Source of the DNA: Paenibacillus guangzhouensis
Lineage (GTDB): Bacteria; Bacillota; Bacilli; Paenibacillales; Paenibacillaceae
Assembly: GCF_009363075.1 (NCBI RefSeq)
Contig: NZ_CP045293.1
Coordinates: forward strand, 6,049,501-6,113,500
DNA: 64,000 nt
Reading direction: 5' to 3'
Shown piece after piece: positions 36,141 through 43,930 of this stretch. Both the position numbers and the translations under genes were made by a program. The first letter of the stretch is position 1. Each line of letters starts with the position of its first letter. The notes below the pieces were generated by a model. The model had not been told where the DNA came from, did not search any database, and saw only the letters and a list, made by a program, of their open reading frames with translations.

Positions 36141-36566
36141 ATGCTTCAACAATTAGACGGGAAAATCATATATCTGGATGGGACGCTGCTCGGGCTCGAA
36201 TCGTTGAATCAGTTTGCCATCCGCTCGATTGAGGGCAATCCACTGTTTGCATTGCTTCAGTCAGAAGAAGAAGATGGGGTAGGGCTAGTTGTCGCTTCAC
36301 CATTCCATTTCTTCAAGGAGTTTGCTTTCGAGATATCAGAGCAAGAGAAGGAGCAATTGCAGCTCGAACGGCATGAAGATGCGCTAGTCCTCGGTATTCT
36401 GACCCTTCGAGATCCCTTTAAGAGTTCGACGATGAACTTGATGGCGCCGATCGTCGTAAATATTGCGAACATGAAAGGCATGCAGCTCGTCCTTCCTCCG
36501 AAATATGAGTACAGCGCAAGAACCCCGATCTCCGATAAGACTGTTGTGCAAGGCGGTGGTCAATAA
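36141..36566 (+). CDS. fliW: FliW, flagellar assembly factor and CsrA antagonist
   Basis: AAGGAGGAG precedes the ATG. The 141-residue beta-barrel protein shows FliW features: FFKEFAFEIS and the TLRDP turn, then TMNLMAPIVVN. FliW binds both flagellin and CsrA; when flagellin is exported, freed FliW takes up CsrA and so releases hag translation. Its stop codon shares one base with the csrA start, giving close coupling. Confidence 0.95.
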   Translation: MLQQLDGKIIYLDGTLLGLESLNQFAIRSIEGNPLFALLQSEEEDGVGLVVASPFHFFKEFAFEISEQEKEQLQLERHEDALVLGILTLRDPFKSSTMNLMAPIVVNIANMKGMQLVLPPKYEYSARTPISDKTVVQGGGQ

Positions 36567-36793
36567 TGCTCATTTTAACGCGCAAGAAAGGTCAGTCGAT
36601 TATCATCAATGATGAGATTGAGATTATTATCTCGGCTGTTGATGGCGATCAAGTGAAAGTCGGCATTAATGCCCCTAAGCATATGAAGATCTACCGCAAG
36701 GAAGTCGTTGAAGCGATCGAGCAGAGCAATAAGGAAGCAATCTCTTCCGCTGTGACCGTGGACCTATTGAAAAATTTGATAAAAAGCGAATAA
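36566..36793 (+). CDS. csrA: CsrA, RNA-binding translational repressor of flagellin
   Basis: The 75-residue protein starts MLILTRKKGQSIII, and keeps the RNA-binding region GINAPKHMKIYRKEVVEAI. CsrA dimers bind GGA motifs in hairpin loops and over ribosome sites. Its target is likely the hag leader right downstream, which has both kinds of site. The C-terminal extension needed in B. subtilis for FliW binding (residues after about 60) is present. The start overlaps the fliW stop as TAATG. Confidence 0.96.
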   Translation: MLILTRKKGQSIIINDEIEIIISAVDGDQVKVGINAPKHMKIYRKEVVEAIEQSNKEAISSAVTVDLLKNLIKSE

Positions 36794-36819
36794 TTTTTTG
36801 ATTTTTCGACGAAATCCTC

Positions 36820-36847
36820 TAAACAAACCTAAATCATCATCCGATAT
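36820..36847 (+). promoter_or_regulatory. Sigma-D promoter of hag
   Basis: TAAA at 36820-36823, 16 bases, TCCGATAT at 36840-36847; only one base from consensus in the -10. Transcription would begin near 36854. Confidence 0.82.
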
Positions 36848-36877
36848 ATGTATCATGAGGCTTAAGAGCACTCATAA

Positions 36878-36925
36878 TCCACACGGAAGTGGAATATCAC
36901 AATTTCAGGGAGGAAATATCCAATG
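36878..36925 (+). promoter_or_regulatory. CsrA-binding leader of hag: loop site plus Shine-Dalgarno site
   Basis: TCCAC-ACGGAA-GTGGA (36878-36893) is a perfect 5-bp stem with GGA in its hexaloop, the classic CsrA target. A second GGA lies in AGGGAGGA at 36907-36914, the hag ribosome site. CsrA bridging both would block translation, as at hag of B. subtilis. Confidence 0.75.
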
Positions 36926-37732
36926 ATTATCAACCACAATCTTAACGCAATGAACGCACACCGCAACTTGCAATCCAGCAACATCTCTCAAGGTAAATCC
37001 AGCGAGAAATTGTCTTCCGGTTACAAAGTAAACCGTGCAGCTGACGATGCAGCAGGTCTTTCGATCTCCGAAAAAATGCGTACACAAATCCGTTCTTTGA
37101 ACCAAGCTCAATCGAACGTTCAAGACGGTATTTCTCTTGTACAAACAGCTGAGGGTGCAATGAACGAAGTATCCGATATGTTGACTCGTATGAAAGAGCT
37201 TGCTGTTAAATCCGCTACTGGAACTTACAATACAGAAGACAGAGTAGCGATCGATTCCGAGTTTAAAGCTCTTAAAGACGGAATTGACAATATTGCTTTG
37301 AAAACAACTTTCAATGGTGTTACTTTGTTAGATGGTTCTGGTACTACTATCTCCATCCAAATGGGTGACAAGGGCATCGATCAGATTACTGTATCCTTGA
37401 CTAATATCCAAACTTCTGTTCTTGGTGTTACTGGAGATCTAACAAGTGCTGGTAATGCAAGCACAGCAATGGGTCAGATTGATACTGCAATTACTAAAGT
37501 AAATACTGCACGTTCTGACTTTGGTGCTAAGCAAAACCAAATGGAACATACATTCAACAACTTGGGAGCTACAGCTGAGAACTTGCAAGCAGCTGAATCC
37601 CGTATCCGTGATACAGATATGGCGAAAGAAATGATGAACTACACGAAACTGAACATTCTACAACAAGCTTCGACTTCGATGCTTGCTCAAGCAAACCAAG
37701 CACCGCAAGGCGTTCTTCAATTGCTTCGTTAA
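36923..37732 (+). CDS. hag: Hag, flagellin
   Basis: The 269-residue protein has complete D0/D1 flagellin ends: MIINHNLNAMNAHRNLQ with YKVNRAADDAAGLSISEKM, and at the C-terminus NLQAAESRIRDTDMAKEM and ANQAPQGVLQLLR. The middle is short, so the exposed D2/D3 domains are nearly absent, as in many Bacillales. The central segment, rich in Ser and Thr, would be the site for sugars if the downstream glycosyltransferases act on it. Codon bias indicates very high expression. AGGGAGG lies nine bases before the ATG. Confidence 0.97.
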   Translation: MIINHNLNAMNAHRNLQSSNISQGKSSEKLSSGYKVNRAADDAAGLSISEKMRTQIRSLNQAQSNVQDGISLVQTAEGAMNEVSDMLTRMKELAVKSATGTYNTEDRVAIDSEFKALKDGIDNIALKTTFNGVTLLDGSGTTISIQMGDKGIDQITVSLTNIQTSVLGVTGDLTSAGNASTAMGQIDTAITKVNTARSDFGAKQNQMEHTFNNLGATAENLQAAESRIRDTDMAKEMMNYTKLNILQQASTSMLAQANQAPQGVLQLLR

Positions 37733-37747
37733 TCCTGAATCAACATC

Positions 37748-37778
37748 TAGAAGCCCATTACTTCGTAATGGGCTTCTA
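37748..37778 (+). terminator. Hairpin terminator after hag
   Basis: A 14-bp perfect stem (TAGAAGCCCATTAC and complement) with a TTC loop; the T run after it is short, so some read-through to fliD is possible. Confidence 0.8.
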
Positions 37779-37908
37779 TTAGTAGTAAGAGGAAGATAGT
37801 TTTTGCTTATTTAATTTAATTAAAAGCAATTTTGCGTATGGATCTTTATTTCTGTGCAATTAATTACGATAAAAATAATAAGAACCAAAAGATACGGAGG
37901 AAACATTC

Positions 37909-39456
37909 ATGCCAATACGCATTACAGGTATGGGGTCCGGGCTTGATATTGATAAACTCGTTACCGACATGATGAGGGCTGAACGGATTCCGCTTGACAA
38001 GATGAAGCAGAAGAAGACAACTGTGGGCTGGCAAACCGATCTCTACCGTGAAGTAAATACCAAGCTGGCGGGATTACGTAAGGCATTGGACAAAATCAGG
38101 CTGCAAGGTGATTGGAAGGACTATAAAGCAACATCCACCAATGAGAATGTAGTAAGCGCAACGGTTGGTCCGGGCGTACCTTCCGGCAACCATAAGGTAG
38201 AGGTAACAAGCCTTGCAACAGGAGCCTCAATTACAGGCGGGAAATTAACAAACTTCGATCCTTCGGCCAAATTCGGAGATAAAGGATCTATCACACTTAC
38301 AACAGGCGGTAAGAATTATACCATTGATTTCACTGCTGACGACACTTATACCTCCATTATGAATAAAGTAAACAGTTCTCCTGCTGGCGTTCGTATGAGT
38401 TTCGATGATATAACAAAGAAGGTTTCTATTGTAACGAAAGAGACAGGGGATAGTGTTAATTTATCAGTCTCTGATAATACCGGAGGTAATGTAGCGGGAA
38501 TATTGGGGAAATTAAATTTGAATAATCCTGTTAGTAAAAATGATCCTTCCTACGATCCTTTAGATAATACGCAAGCGAAATTACTTGCTGGCACAAGTGC
38601 TATTGTCAAAATCGATGGAGTAGTCATTGATCCACCACCATCTAGCAACACCTTCACTGCCAATGGAATTACATATAAGGTTCAAGATGTAACAACTGAA
38701 CCGGTAACGATCCGAGTTGGCGGTGACAATGATGGTATGGTGAAACAAATCACTGAGTTCGTCGATGCTTATAATTCTACAATAGAATTGCTGAATCAAC
38801 GTACTAAAGAGAAAAAGTTCCGTGGCTTCGCTCCGTTAACAGACGAGCAGAAGACTGATATGAAAGAAGCGGATATTAAGAACTGGGAAGAAAAAGCAAA
38901 GAGTGGTTTGTTGGGCAATGATATCGTTCTTAAGAAGACAATGAACGAGTTACGTTCCATATCAAGCAAAGTTTTGACTTCACTACCTGACGGAATGAAT
39001 ACACTGTTTAAGATAGGGATTTCAACGTTGCCATATAATTCAGGGACACCTAATGATGCAGGCAAATTGAGTATTGATGAGGAAAAACTTCGCAAAGCGC
39101 TTTCAGAAGATGCAGGTGCCGTTGTAAGTTTATTTACGAATCCCGGTGTAAAGGATCCAAATGACGATAAAAAGGATCCTGACTTGAGCGCTCAAAGTGG
39201 TATTGCAAGAAATATGTTTAAAGCTATCGATTTAAGCATACAAGAGCTTATCGCTAAGGCTGGAGGCGTCGGAACGCCAGCAGAGAGCAATTCGAATACG
39301 CTTGGCAAGAAATTAACTGATATTAACAAACAAATTACGATATTTAATGATAGGCTCGCAAGTAAAGAGAACTATTATTACAAGATGTTCGCTGCGATGG
39401 ACTCCGCTGTCGCGAAGAATAATTCACAGTTGAACTGGTTAATGAAGAATGGTTGA
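37909..39456 (+). CDS. fliD: FliD, flagellar filament cap protein
   Basis: ACGGAGGAAAC precedes the ATG. The 515-residue protein begins RITGMGSGLDIDKLVTDMM, the FliD N-terminal signature, and ends with a helical region containing NDRLASKENYYYKMFAAMD. FliD forms the cap at the filament tip under which flagellin folds; in some bacteria it is also an adhesin. It is followed by flaG (overlapping), fliS and fliT, the usual order. Confidence 0.96.
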   Translation: MPIRITGMGSGLDIDKLVTDMMRAERIPLDKMKQKKTTVGWQTDLYREVNTKLAGLRKALDKIRLQGDWKDYKATSTNENVVSATVGPGVPSGNHKVEVTSLATGASITGGKLTNFDPSAKFGDKGSITLTTGGKNYTIDFTADDTYTSIMNKVNSSPAGVRMSFDDITKKVSIVTKETGDSVNLSVSDNTGGNVAGILGKLNLNNPVSKNDPSYDPLDNTQAKLLAGTSAIVKIDGVVIDPPPSSNTFTANGITYKVQDVTTEPVTIRVGGDNDGMVKQITEFVDAYNSTIELLNQRTKEKKFRGFAPLTDEQKTDMKEADIKNWEEKAKSGLLGNDIVLKKTMNELRSISSKVLTSLPDGMNTLFKIGISTLPYNSGTPNDAGKLSIDEEKLRKALSEDAGAVVSLFTNPGVKDPNDDKKDPDLSAQSGIARNMFKAIDLSIQELIAKAGGVGTPAESNSNTLGKKLTDINKQITIFNDRLASKENYYYKMFAAMDSAVAKNNSQLNWLMKNG

Positions 39457-39857
39457 TAGATGAGAGGAATGTGATAGATTTGCTAGATAGAATCGCATCC
39501 AATTCCATGTCCAACATTCGGGTACAGTCATCCTCGGAAGTGAGCCTCAGTAGCAATGATGTAGGACAGGGCGATGATAGAGTATTAACATCAACAGAAT
39601 TGTTAGAGAAGAGACCGAATGAGCTTTCCATCTCAGATGCTGCACTTCAGAAGGCACTCGTGAAGGTGAACAAAGCGTTAAAAGGGTTGGATACCCGGCT
39701 TGAGTATAAGTTCCATGACAAAACAGGTGATATGATCGTTAAAATCATCAACGCGGACACGAATGAAATTGTCCGCGAGGTACCTTCGGAGAAGATCGTT
39801 GATCTTATTGTTAAGCTACAAGAGTTATCTGGGTTAATTATAGACGAAAAGAGGTAA
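39453..39857 (+). CDS. flaG: FlaG family flagellar protein
   Basis: A protein of up to 134 residues whose C-terminal half has the FlaG domain: LEYKFHDKTGDMIVKIINADT and IVREVPSEKIVDLIVKLQEL. FlaG influences filament length in some species. The start is uncertain: TTG 39453 overlaps the fliD stop, while GTG 39471 or TTG 39480 lie after the AGAGGAA around 39463-39468. The ribosome site slightly favours TTG 39480, which would give 125 residues. Confidence 0.85.
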   Translation: MIDERNVIDLLDRIASNSMSNIRVQSSSEVSLSSNDVGQGDDRVLTSTELLEKRPNELSISDAALQKALVKVNKALKGLDTRLEYKFHDKTGDMIVKIINADTNEIVREVPSEKIVDLIVKLQELSGLIIDEKR

Positions 39858-39863
39858 TCCCCT

Positions 39864-40256
39864 TTGATTAATCATCAAGCACAAGACACCTATTTGAGAA
39901 TGCAGGTGCAAACAGCTGCACCATGGGAGTTAACGACCCTTTTGTTCAATGGATGCATTAAATTTATGAAGCAGACAAAGGATGCCATCTCACGTCAAGA
40001 TTATGAGTTGAAAAATACATTTATTAAAAAATCTGTGGATATTCTGGACGAACTAGTAATTACGTTAGATCGAAATTATGAAATATCCAATCAGTTGGAA
40101 TCTCTATACGCCTATATGAAGGAAAGATTGTTTCAGGCGAATATGAGTGGTAACGCAGATTATATTGACGAATGCATAACGCTCATGACAGATTTACGTG
40201 ATACATGGGTTCAAGCGATGAAGCAGTTACATGCAAAGTCCAAGGTGAACGCATGA
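39864..40256 (+). CDS. fliS: FliS, flagellin export chaperone
   Basis: GAGGTAA six to eight bases before TTG 39864 supports the start. The 130-residue helical protein shows the FliS pattern: MQVQTAAPWELTTLLFNGCI and the helix VDILDELVITLDRNYEIS. FliS binds the C-terminus of unexported flagellin and prevents early assembly; in B. subtilis it also aids FliW release. It overlaps the next gene at ATGA. Confidence 0.95.
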   Translation: MINHQAQDTYLRMQVQTAAPWELTTLLFNGCIKFMKQTKDAISRQDYELKNTFIKKSVDILDELVITLDRNYEISNQLESLYAYMKERLFQANMSGNADYIDECITLMTDLRDTWVQAMKQLHAKSKVNA

Positions 40257-40612
40257 GTCTGGAAGACGCTATCGTAGATTTACATCGGATGAAAGAAATC
40301 TCAGCTATGCTGCATGAGCTTGATTTAGAAAAGGAAGAACATTACGAACAGCTAGCAGAGCTGCAGCAGGAACAAGCGCAGCTGAGGGAACAGTTAACGC
40401 CTTGGATTTCTCAATTAAGTCAACGTGCTGAGACAAGGGGAATCATTCAAGAGTCTATTGCTTTGGAGCAAGCTCTACACATCAAGGTCGTAAAATATCA
40501 CGAATTAGCCAAGGAGCAGATTGATAAGCTTCGAGCAGGCACTCAATCCAGGAATGCCTATTCGGGGACATTCTATCAGACAGAAGGATACTTCGTGGAT
40601 CGTAAGAAATAA
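40253..40612 (+). CDS. fliT: FliT-like flagellar chaperone
   Basis: The ATG at 40253 overlaps the fliS stop, indicating translational coupling, and is preferred over an upstream GTG. The 119-residue protein is nearly all helical, with a coiled coil rich in Leu, Glu and Gln (EEHYEQLAELQQEQAQLREQ). By position and shape it is FliT, the chaperone of FliD. Sequence conservation in this family is low, so the name depends mainly on context. A strong terminator follows. Confidence 0.8.
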   Translation: MSLEDAIVDLHRMKEISAMLHELDLEKEEHYEQLAELQQEQAQLREQLTPWISQLSQRAETRGIIQESIALEQALHIKVVKYHELAKEQIDKLRAGTQSRNAYSGTFYQTEGYFVDRKK

Positions 40613-40650
40613 GAAAAGCTGGTTCGATCTTGGATCGAACCAGCTTTTCT
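40612..40650. terminator. Bidirectional terminator between fliT and the glycosyltransferase gene
   Basis: An 18-bp perfect stem, AGAAAAGCTGGTTCGATC and complement, loop TTG. It has A and T stretches at both ends and lies between convergent genes, so it serves both strands. Confidence 0.92.
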
Positions 40651-40653
40651 CGA

Positions 40654-42591
40654 TTAAAGAAGCAAGTCCTTTATGATAGCAATACCATCATAGTGTGGAT
40701 AAAGGCTATTAAATTTCTTGGAATATTTCAATTTGTCTTCTTGATCAGCAATATGCCTTAGCAATATCGGGTATAAATGCAGTTTAGTCGGAGAAAGATC
40801 AAGAGCTTTCTTCAGGAAAGGTAAAGCTTCGGGAATGTTTCCTGATTTAAGATAATAAAGTGCAATGTTCTCGTAGCCTGTTGCATTTAGTGTATCCTTC
40901 TCTAACAACATAGAGTAATAATCAAAGGCAATCTCGATTTGTTGTGTAAAGTAGAGAAAATCACCAAGTCTATTAGCGAGTGTATCAGCAAGATCGGGAT
41001 AGCGATTAATTAGCCAATCATACGTCTCATAATGTTCTGATTTGAATAAATCTGTGAGTAGCTGATAAATGATCGTGCTGTCGATGTTTTCCGATGTCTG
41101 TAGATGATCTACTAACAGGTTCTGCAATGTATGAAATGCAGTCGGATTATCCTCAGTATAAATAAGGTGATTTATTAATGCAGGGTCTTTCCATAAACAG
41201 AGAGCTGTACCAATAAGGCGATTGAAATGTGCCGGAGTCGAACGACTTTCTTCTGCTTGCAGGTGCTTAAAGAATAACGATCTGTCATTCATGACCGCAG
41301 CATAATGTAGCATATATTCAGATTCGAGTTTAACACTTAGAGCCATACATCTAAGATAATAATACTCGCACAATGAACGATTCCCAACAATCAGACTGGC
41401 TTGTAACAGACGTAACGCAGATTCTGGAGACTCTGCAGAATAGAGTCGATTTAGCAGCGAGATCATGTCTGGAACGGTGTCGGTTTGTAATAGTAGATGG
41501 ATTAATTGTGATAGATCTTTAAGTTCATCAGTTTTTGATTCAATGACCCGTATAAGCAGCGTGACGGCCATAGAATAATTATGAGATTTGGTATAAATAT
41601 CAATTAATTCGTTATAGATCAACTTGCTGTAAGTGGGTGAGATAAACCAGAAGTTCTGATTATTTCTTGATTGTTCATCTGCTATTTGAATACATTGCTC
41701 GAATATTGCAGCAGCCTCAGTAGAAAAACCAAGGAGGTTTAGATAATGTGCCTTCAAATACATGAAGTCAATATATTGTGGCCATCGTCGAATGCATTCT
41801 TCAACGACATCAAAGACTTCCTTTCCTCTTCCTAAATGGGCAAGTATCGTAATGATCTTATATTTGCAATGGATAATAAAGGTTTTGTTCTGAGATTTCT
41901 TCGTGTCGGCTCGTCTATAGTAATAAAGGGCTTTCGTATAATCTCCTAGAGCATCATATTCATTTGCAAGCGTGAAATAGTCGTATTCTTCAAACTGTTT
42001 ATTTCTCTTCATTTCATTAAAAATCGAGAGATTACGTTCTCTTTTATTCTTTTTTATCGTTGTTTCATAGGTATATCCCGTATGAAAAATATTGCAATTC
42101 ATTTTTTGTACAGGTAATTCGACTTCTTTATATAGAACTTGTTCATGAATCGGTCTGTGAAACCTTACTTCGGGATGATTGCATAATATACGGACAGCAA
42201 ATGATTCCATCATTTTGCCGGAATTCTCTGTTCCTGTGAAATTAATAATAGGCAAGATAAAGCCTTGTGGTAGTGTATGGTCTGACTGCTCAAGAAAACT
42301 CTTGATTTTATGATGGTCATCTGAATTGATATATTCATCTGCATCCATAATAAGAATCCATTTGCTTGTCGCTCTGCGAATTGCTTCGTTTCTAGCGGCT
42401 GAGAAATCATTCGTCCACTGAAAGTCATAGATTTTATCTGTAAATTGGAACGCAATTTCTTTCGTTCGATCTGTTGATCCCGTATCTACCACGATGATCT
42501 CATCCACTAAACCTTGAACGCTTGTGAGACAGCGTTCAATCACCATTTCCTCGTCTTTAGCAATCATGCATAGTGATAATAATTTTTCCAT
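40654..42591 (-). CDS. Family 2 glycosyltransferase with TPR repeats (probable protein glycosyltransferase)
   Basis: The ATG at 42591 has GGGGGA five bases before it. The first 240 of 645 residues are a GT2 domain: LSLCMIAKDEEMVIERCL, EIIVVDTGSTDRTKEIA and the metal-binding MDADEYIN. The rest is a chain of TPR-like helical repeats, ending with clear ones (ALPFLKKALDLSPTKLHLYP). GT2-TPR proteins of this kind include protein glycosyltransferases such as SunS-like enzymes. It is the only minus-strand gene in the flagellar region; a perfect GCCGATAT lies upstream. Flagellin is the most likely acceptor given its position, but no substrate is proved. Confidence 0.85.
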   Translation of the reverse strand: MEKLLSLCMIAKDEEMVIERCLTSVQGLVDEIIVVDTGSTDRTKEIAFQFTDKIYDFQWTNDFSAARNEAIRRATSKWILIMDADEYINSDDHHKIKSFLEQSDHTLPQGFILPIINFTGTENSGKMMESFAVRILCNHPEVRFHRPIHEQVLYKEVELPVQKMNCNIFHTGYTYETTIKKNKRERNLSIFNEMKRNKQFEEYDYFTLANEYDALGDYTKALYYYRRADTKKSQNKTFIIHCKYKIITILAHLGRGKEVFDVVEECIRRWPQYIDFMYLKAHYLNLLGFSTEAAAIFEQCIQIADEQSRNNQNFWFISPTYSKLIYNELIDIYTKSHNYSMAVTLLIRVIESKTDELKDLSQLIHLLLQTDTVPDMISLLNRLYSAESPESALRLLQASLIVGNRSLCEYYYLRCMALSVKLESEYMLHYAAVMNDRSLFFKHLQAEESRSTPAHFNRLIGTALCLWKDPALINHLIYTEDNPTAFHTLQNLLVDHLQTSENIDSTIIYQLLTDLFKSEHYETYDWLINRYPDLADTLANRLGDFLYFTQQIEIAFDYYSMLLEKDTLNATGYENIALYYLKSGNIPEALPFLKKALDLSPTKLHLYPILLRHIADQEDKLKYSKKFNSLYPHYDGIAIIKDLLL

Positions 42592-42622
42592 TGGGTCCCC
42601 CAAAATTAGAATTATAGAATAT

Positions 42623-42630
42623 ATATCGGC
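42623..42630 (-). promoter_or_regulatory. Sigma-D-like -10 box before the minus-strand glycosyltransferase gene
   Basis: GCCGATAT, identical to the sigma-D -10 consensus, on the minus strand 31 bases before the ATG. No good TAAA is found 14-16 bases further upstream. Confidence 0.4.
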
Positions 42631-42708
42631 AAAATTGATCTGGAATATCAGGAATCTATAAGATCCATTATCTGACTTTATATAATTATTATGCTTTTGA
42701 CGAAATAT

Positions 42709-42716
42709 GTCGATAT
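42709..42716 (+). promoter_or_regulatory. Sigma-D-like -10 box before the glycosyltransferase gene at 42775
   Basis: GTCGATAT, one base off the sigma-D -10; the -35 region is poor. It lies 58 bases before the start codon. The same ten bases ATGTCGATAT occur again before the gene at 43931. Confidence 0.35.
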
Positions 42717-42774
42717 AAAATGAATAGAGACAGTACGTGCAGTGGATATCATCACACTATAGAAAGGGTATATT

Positions 42775-43842
42775 ATGAACATATCGTTGTCATTAGTCAT
42801 GATCGTTAAAAATGAAGAAGCAACATTACGTAGATGTCTTGAAAGTGTGCAGGGAATAGTAAATGAAATTGTAATCATAGATACGGGATCCAAGGATAAT
42901 ACAAGAGAAATTGCTCGATCCTACCGTGCTAAGGTTTATGATTTTGAATGGACTGGAAGTTTTGCAGATGCCAGAAACTTTGCATTGCAGCATTCAACGA
43001 GTGATTGGAATCTAATTCTTGATGCGGATGAGTACATTACTAATGATTGCAGAGAAACAATAAGGAATTTTATAGGGCGGTATCATGCACTTGGTCGGAT
43101 TAAGATTGTCAGCAAATTTGTAGATCAGGAAGGTACCGGTTATGCACATTCATTCGCTACAAGACTCTTCCCTTCTGGTTTATTCTACCAAGGGAGAATT
43201 CATGAGCAAGTCCAATCAGATTTACCGAGAATTAAGCTAAATGTTGAAGTCCAACATGACGGTTATTATCAAAAGAATAAATCGGATCGCAATATTCCGA
43301 TATTGGAGCAGGAGATTAAGCAACACCCGAATGATCCTTATTTCTATTATCAGATTGCTAAAGAATATACAGGTCTGCAACAGGACCAGTTGGCTTATAA
43401 AAGTCTTGTCAGAGCTAATGAGTTGTTAACACGAAAAGAAGCTTATGCTCCGAATGTAATTGTAGCTTACATGTATGCAATCGTTGCAACTCAAAACTGG
43501 GAAGAGGGGTTAAAGGTCATTGAGCGGGAACATATCTACTTATATGACTATGCTGATTTCCATTTTGTTAGTGGCGTGTTCTTCCTGGATCTTATCTTAA
43601 GTGATCCGGAGAAGTATATCGCCTATCTCCCTCGAATAGAACAATCTTATTTGAGTTGTTTGGAAATAGGGGAGAACGAGAAGTACGACAATGTTATTGG
43701 GACGGGAAGCTTTAAAGCTTTATATAACCTAGGGGTTTTTAATGAAGTTATGGGTAAGATGGATAATGCCGTTGAGTATTATAAGCAATCAGCGTCGTAT
43801 CACTATCAACCAGCGATCAATCGACTGAACATTAGTAGATAG
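42775..43842 (+). CDS. Family 2 glycosyltransferase with TPR tail
   Basis: AGAAAGGG precedes the ATG. The 355-residue protein opens with a GT2 domain (SLSLVMIVKNEEATLRRCL, EIVIIDTGSKDNTREIA, LDADEYITND) very similar in layout to the larger gene on the other strand, then has a shorter TPR-like part (YFYYQIAKEYTGLQQDQLAY; AVEYYKQSASYHYQP). It lacks a signal peptide and membrane segment. The two genes are divergent from a shared 180-base region and may be related paralogues. Likely role: adding a sugar to flagellin or to a growing glycan; this is from context. Confidence 0.85.
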   Translation: MNISLSLVMIVKNEEATLRRCLESVQGIVNEIVIIDTGSKDNTREIARSYRAKVYDFEWTGSFADARNFALQHSTSDWNLILDADEYITNDCRETIRNFIGRYHALGRIKIVSKFVDQEGTGYAHSFATRLFPSGLFYQGRIHEQVQSDLPRIKLNVEVQHDGYYQKNKSDRNIPILEQEIKQHPNDPYFYYQIAKEYTGLQQDQLAYKSLVRANELLTRKEAYAPNVIVAYMYAIVATQNWEEGLKVIEREHIYLYDYADFHFVSGVFFLDLILSDPEKYIAYLPRIEQSYLSCLEIGENEKYDNVIGTGSFKALYNLGVFNEVMGKMDNAVEYYKQSASYHYQPAINRLNISR

Positions 43843-43862
43843 TTTAAACGGAATGATTATGC

Positions 43863-43890
43863 TAACTAAAATATAGGAAAATGTCGATAT
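43863..43890 (+). promoter_or_regulatory. Sigma-D-like promoter of the glycosyltransferase/methyltransferase pair
   Basis: TAAC at 43863-43866, 16 bases, GTCGATAT at 43883-43890: one mismatch in each box. The start codon at 43931 lies 40 bases on. Confidence 0.5.
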
Positions 43891-43930
43891 AGTTTTAAGT
43901 TCTACTCACCATGGGATTCGGGGGATCAAT

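Noticed and set aside
36794-36922. Terminator between csrA and hag
   Set aside because: The only hairpin there is the GGA-loop CsrA site, without a T run.
37780-37908. Sigma-D promoter for fliD
   Set aside because: Only a weak TACGATAA with a poor -35; read-through from hag or another promoter is as likely.
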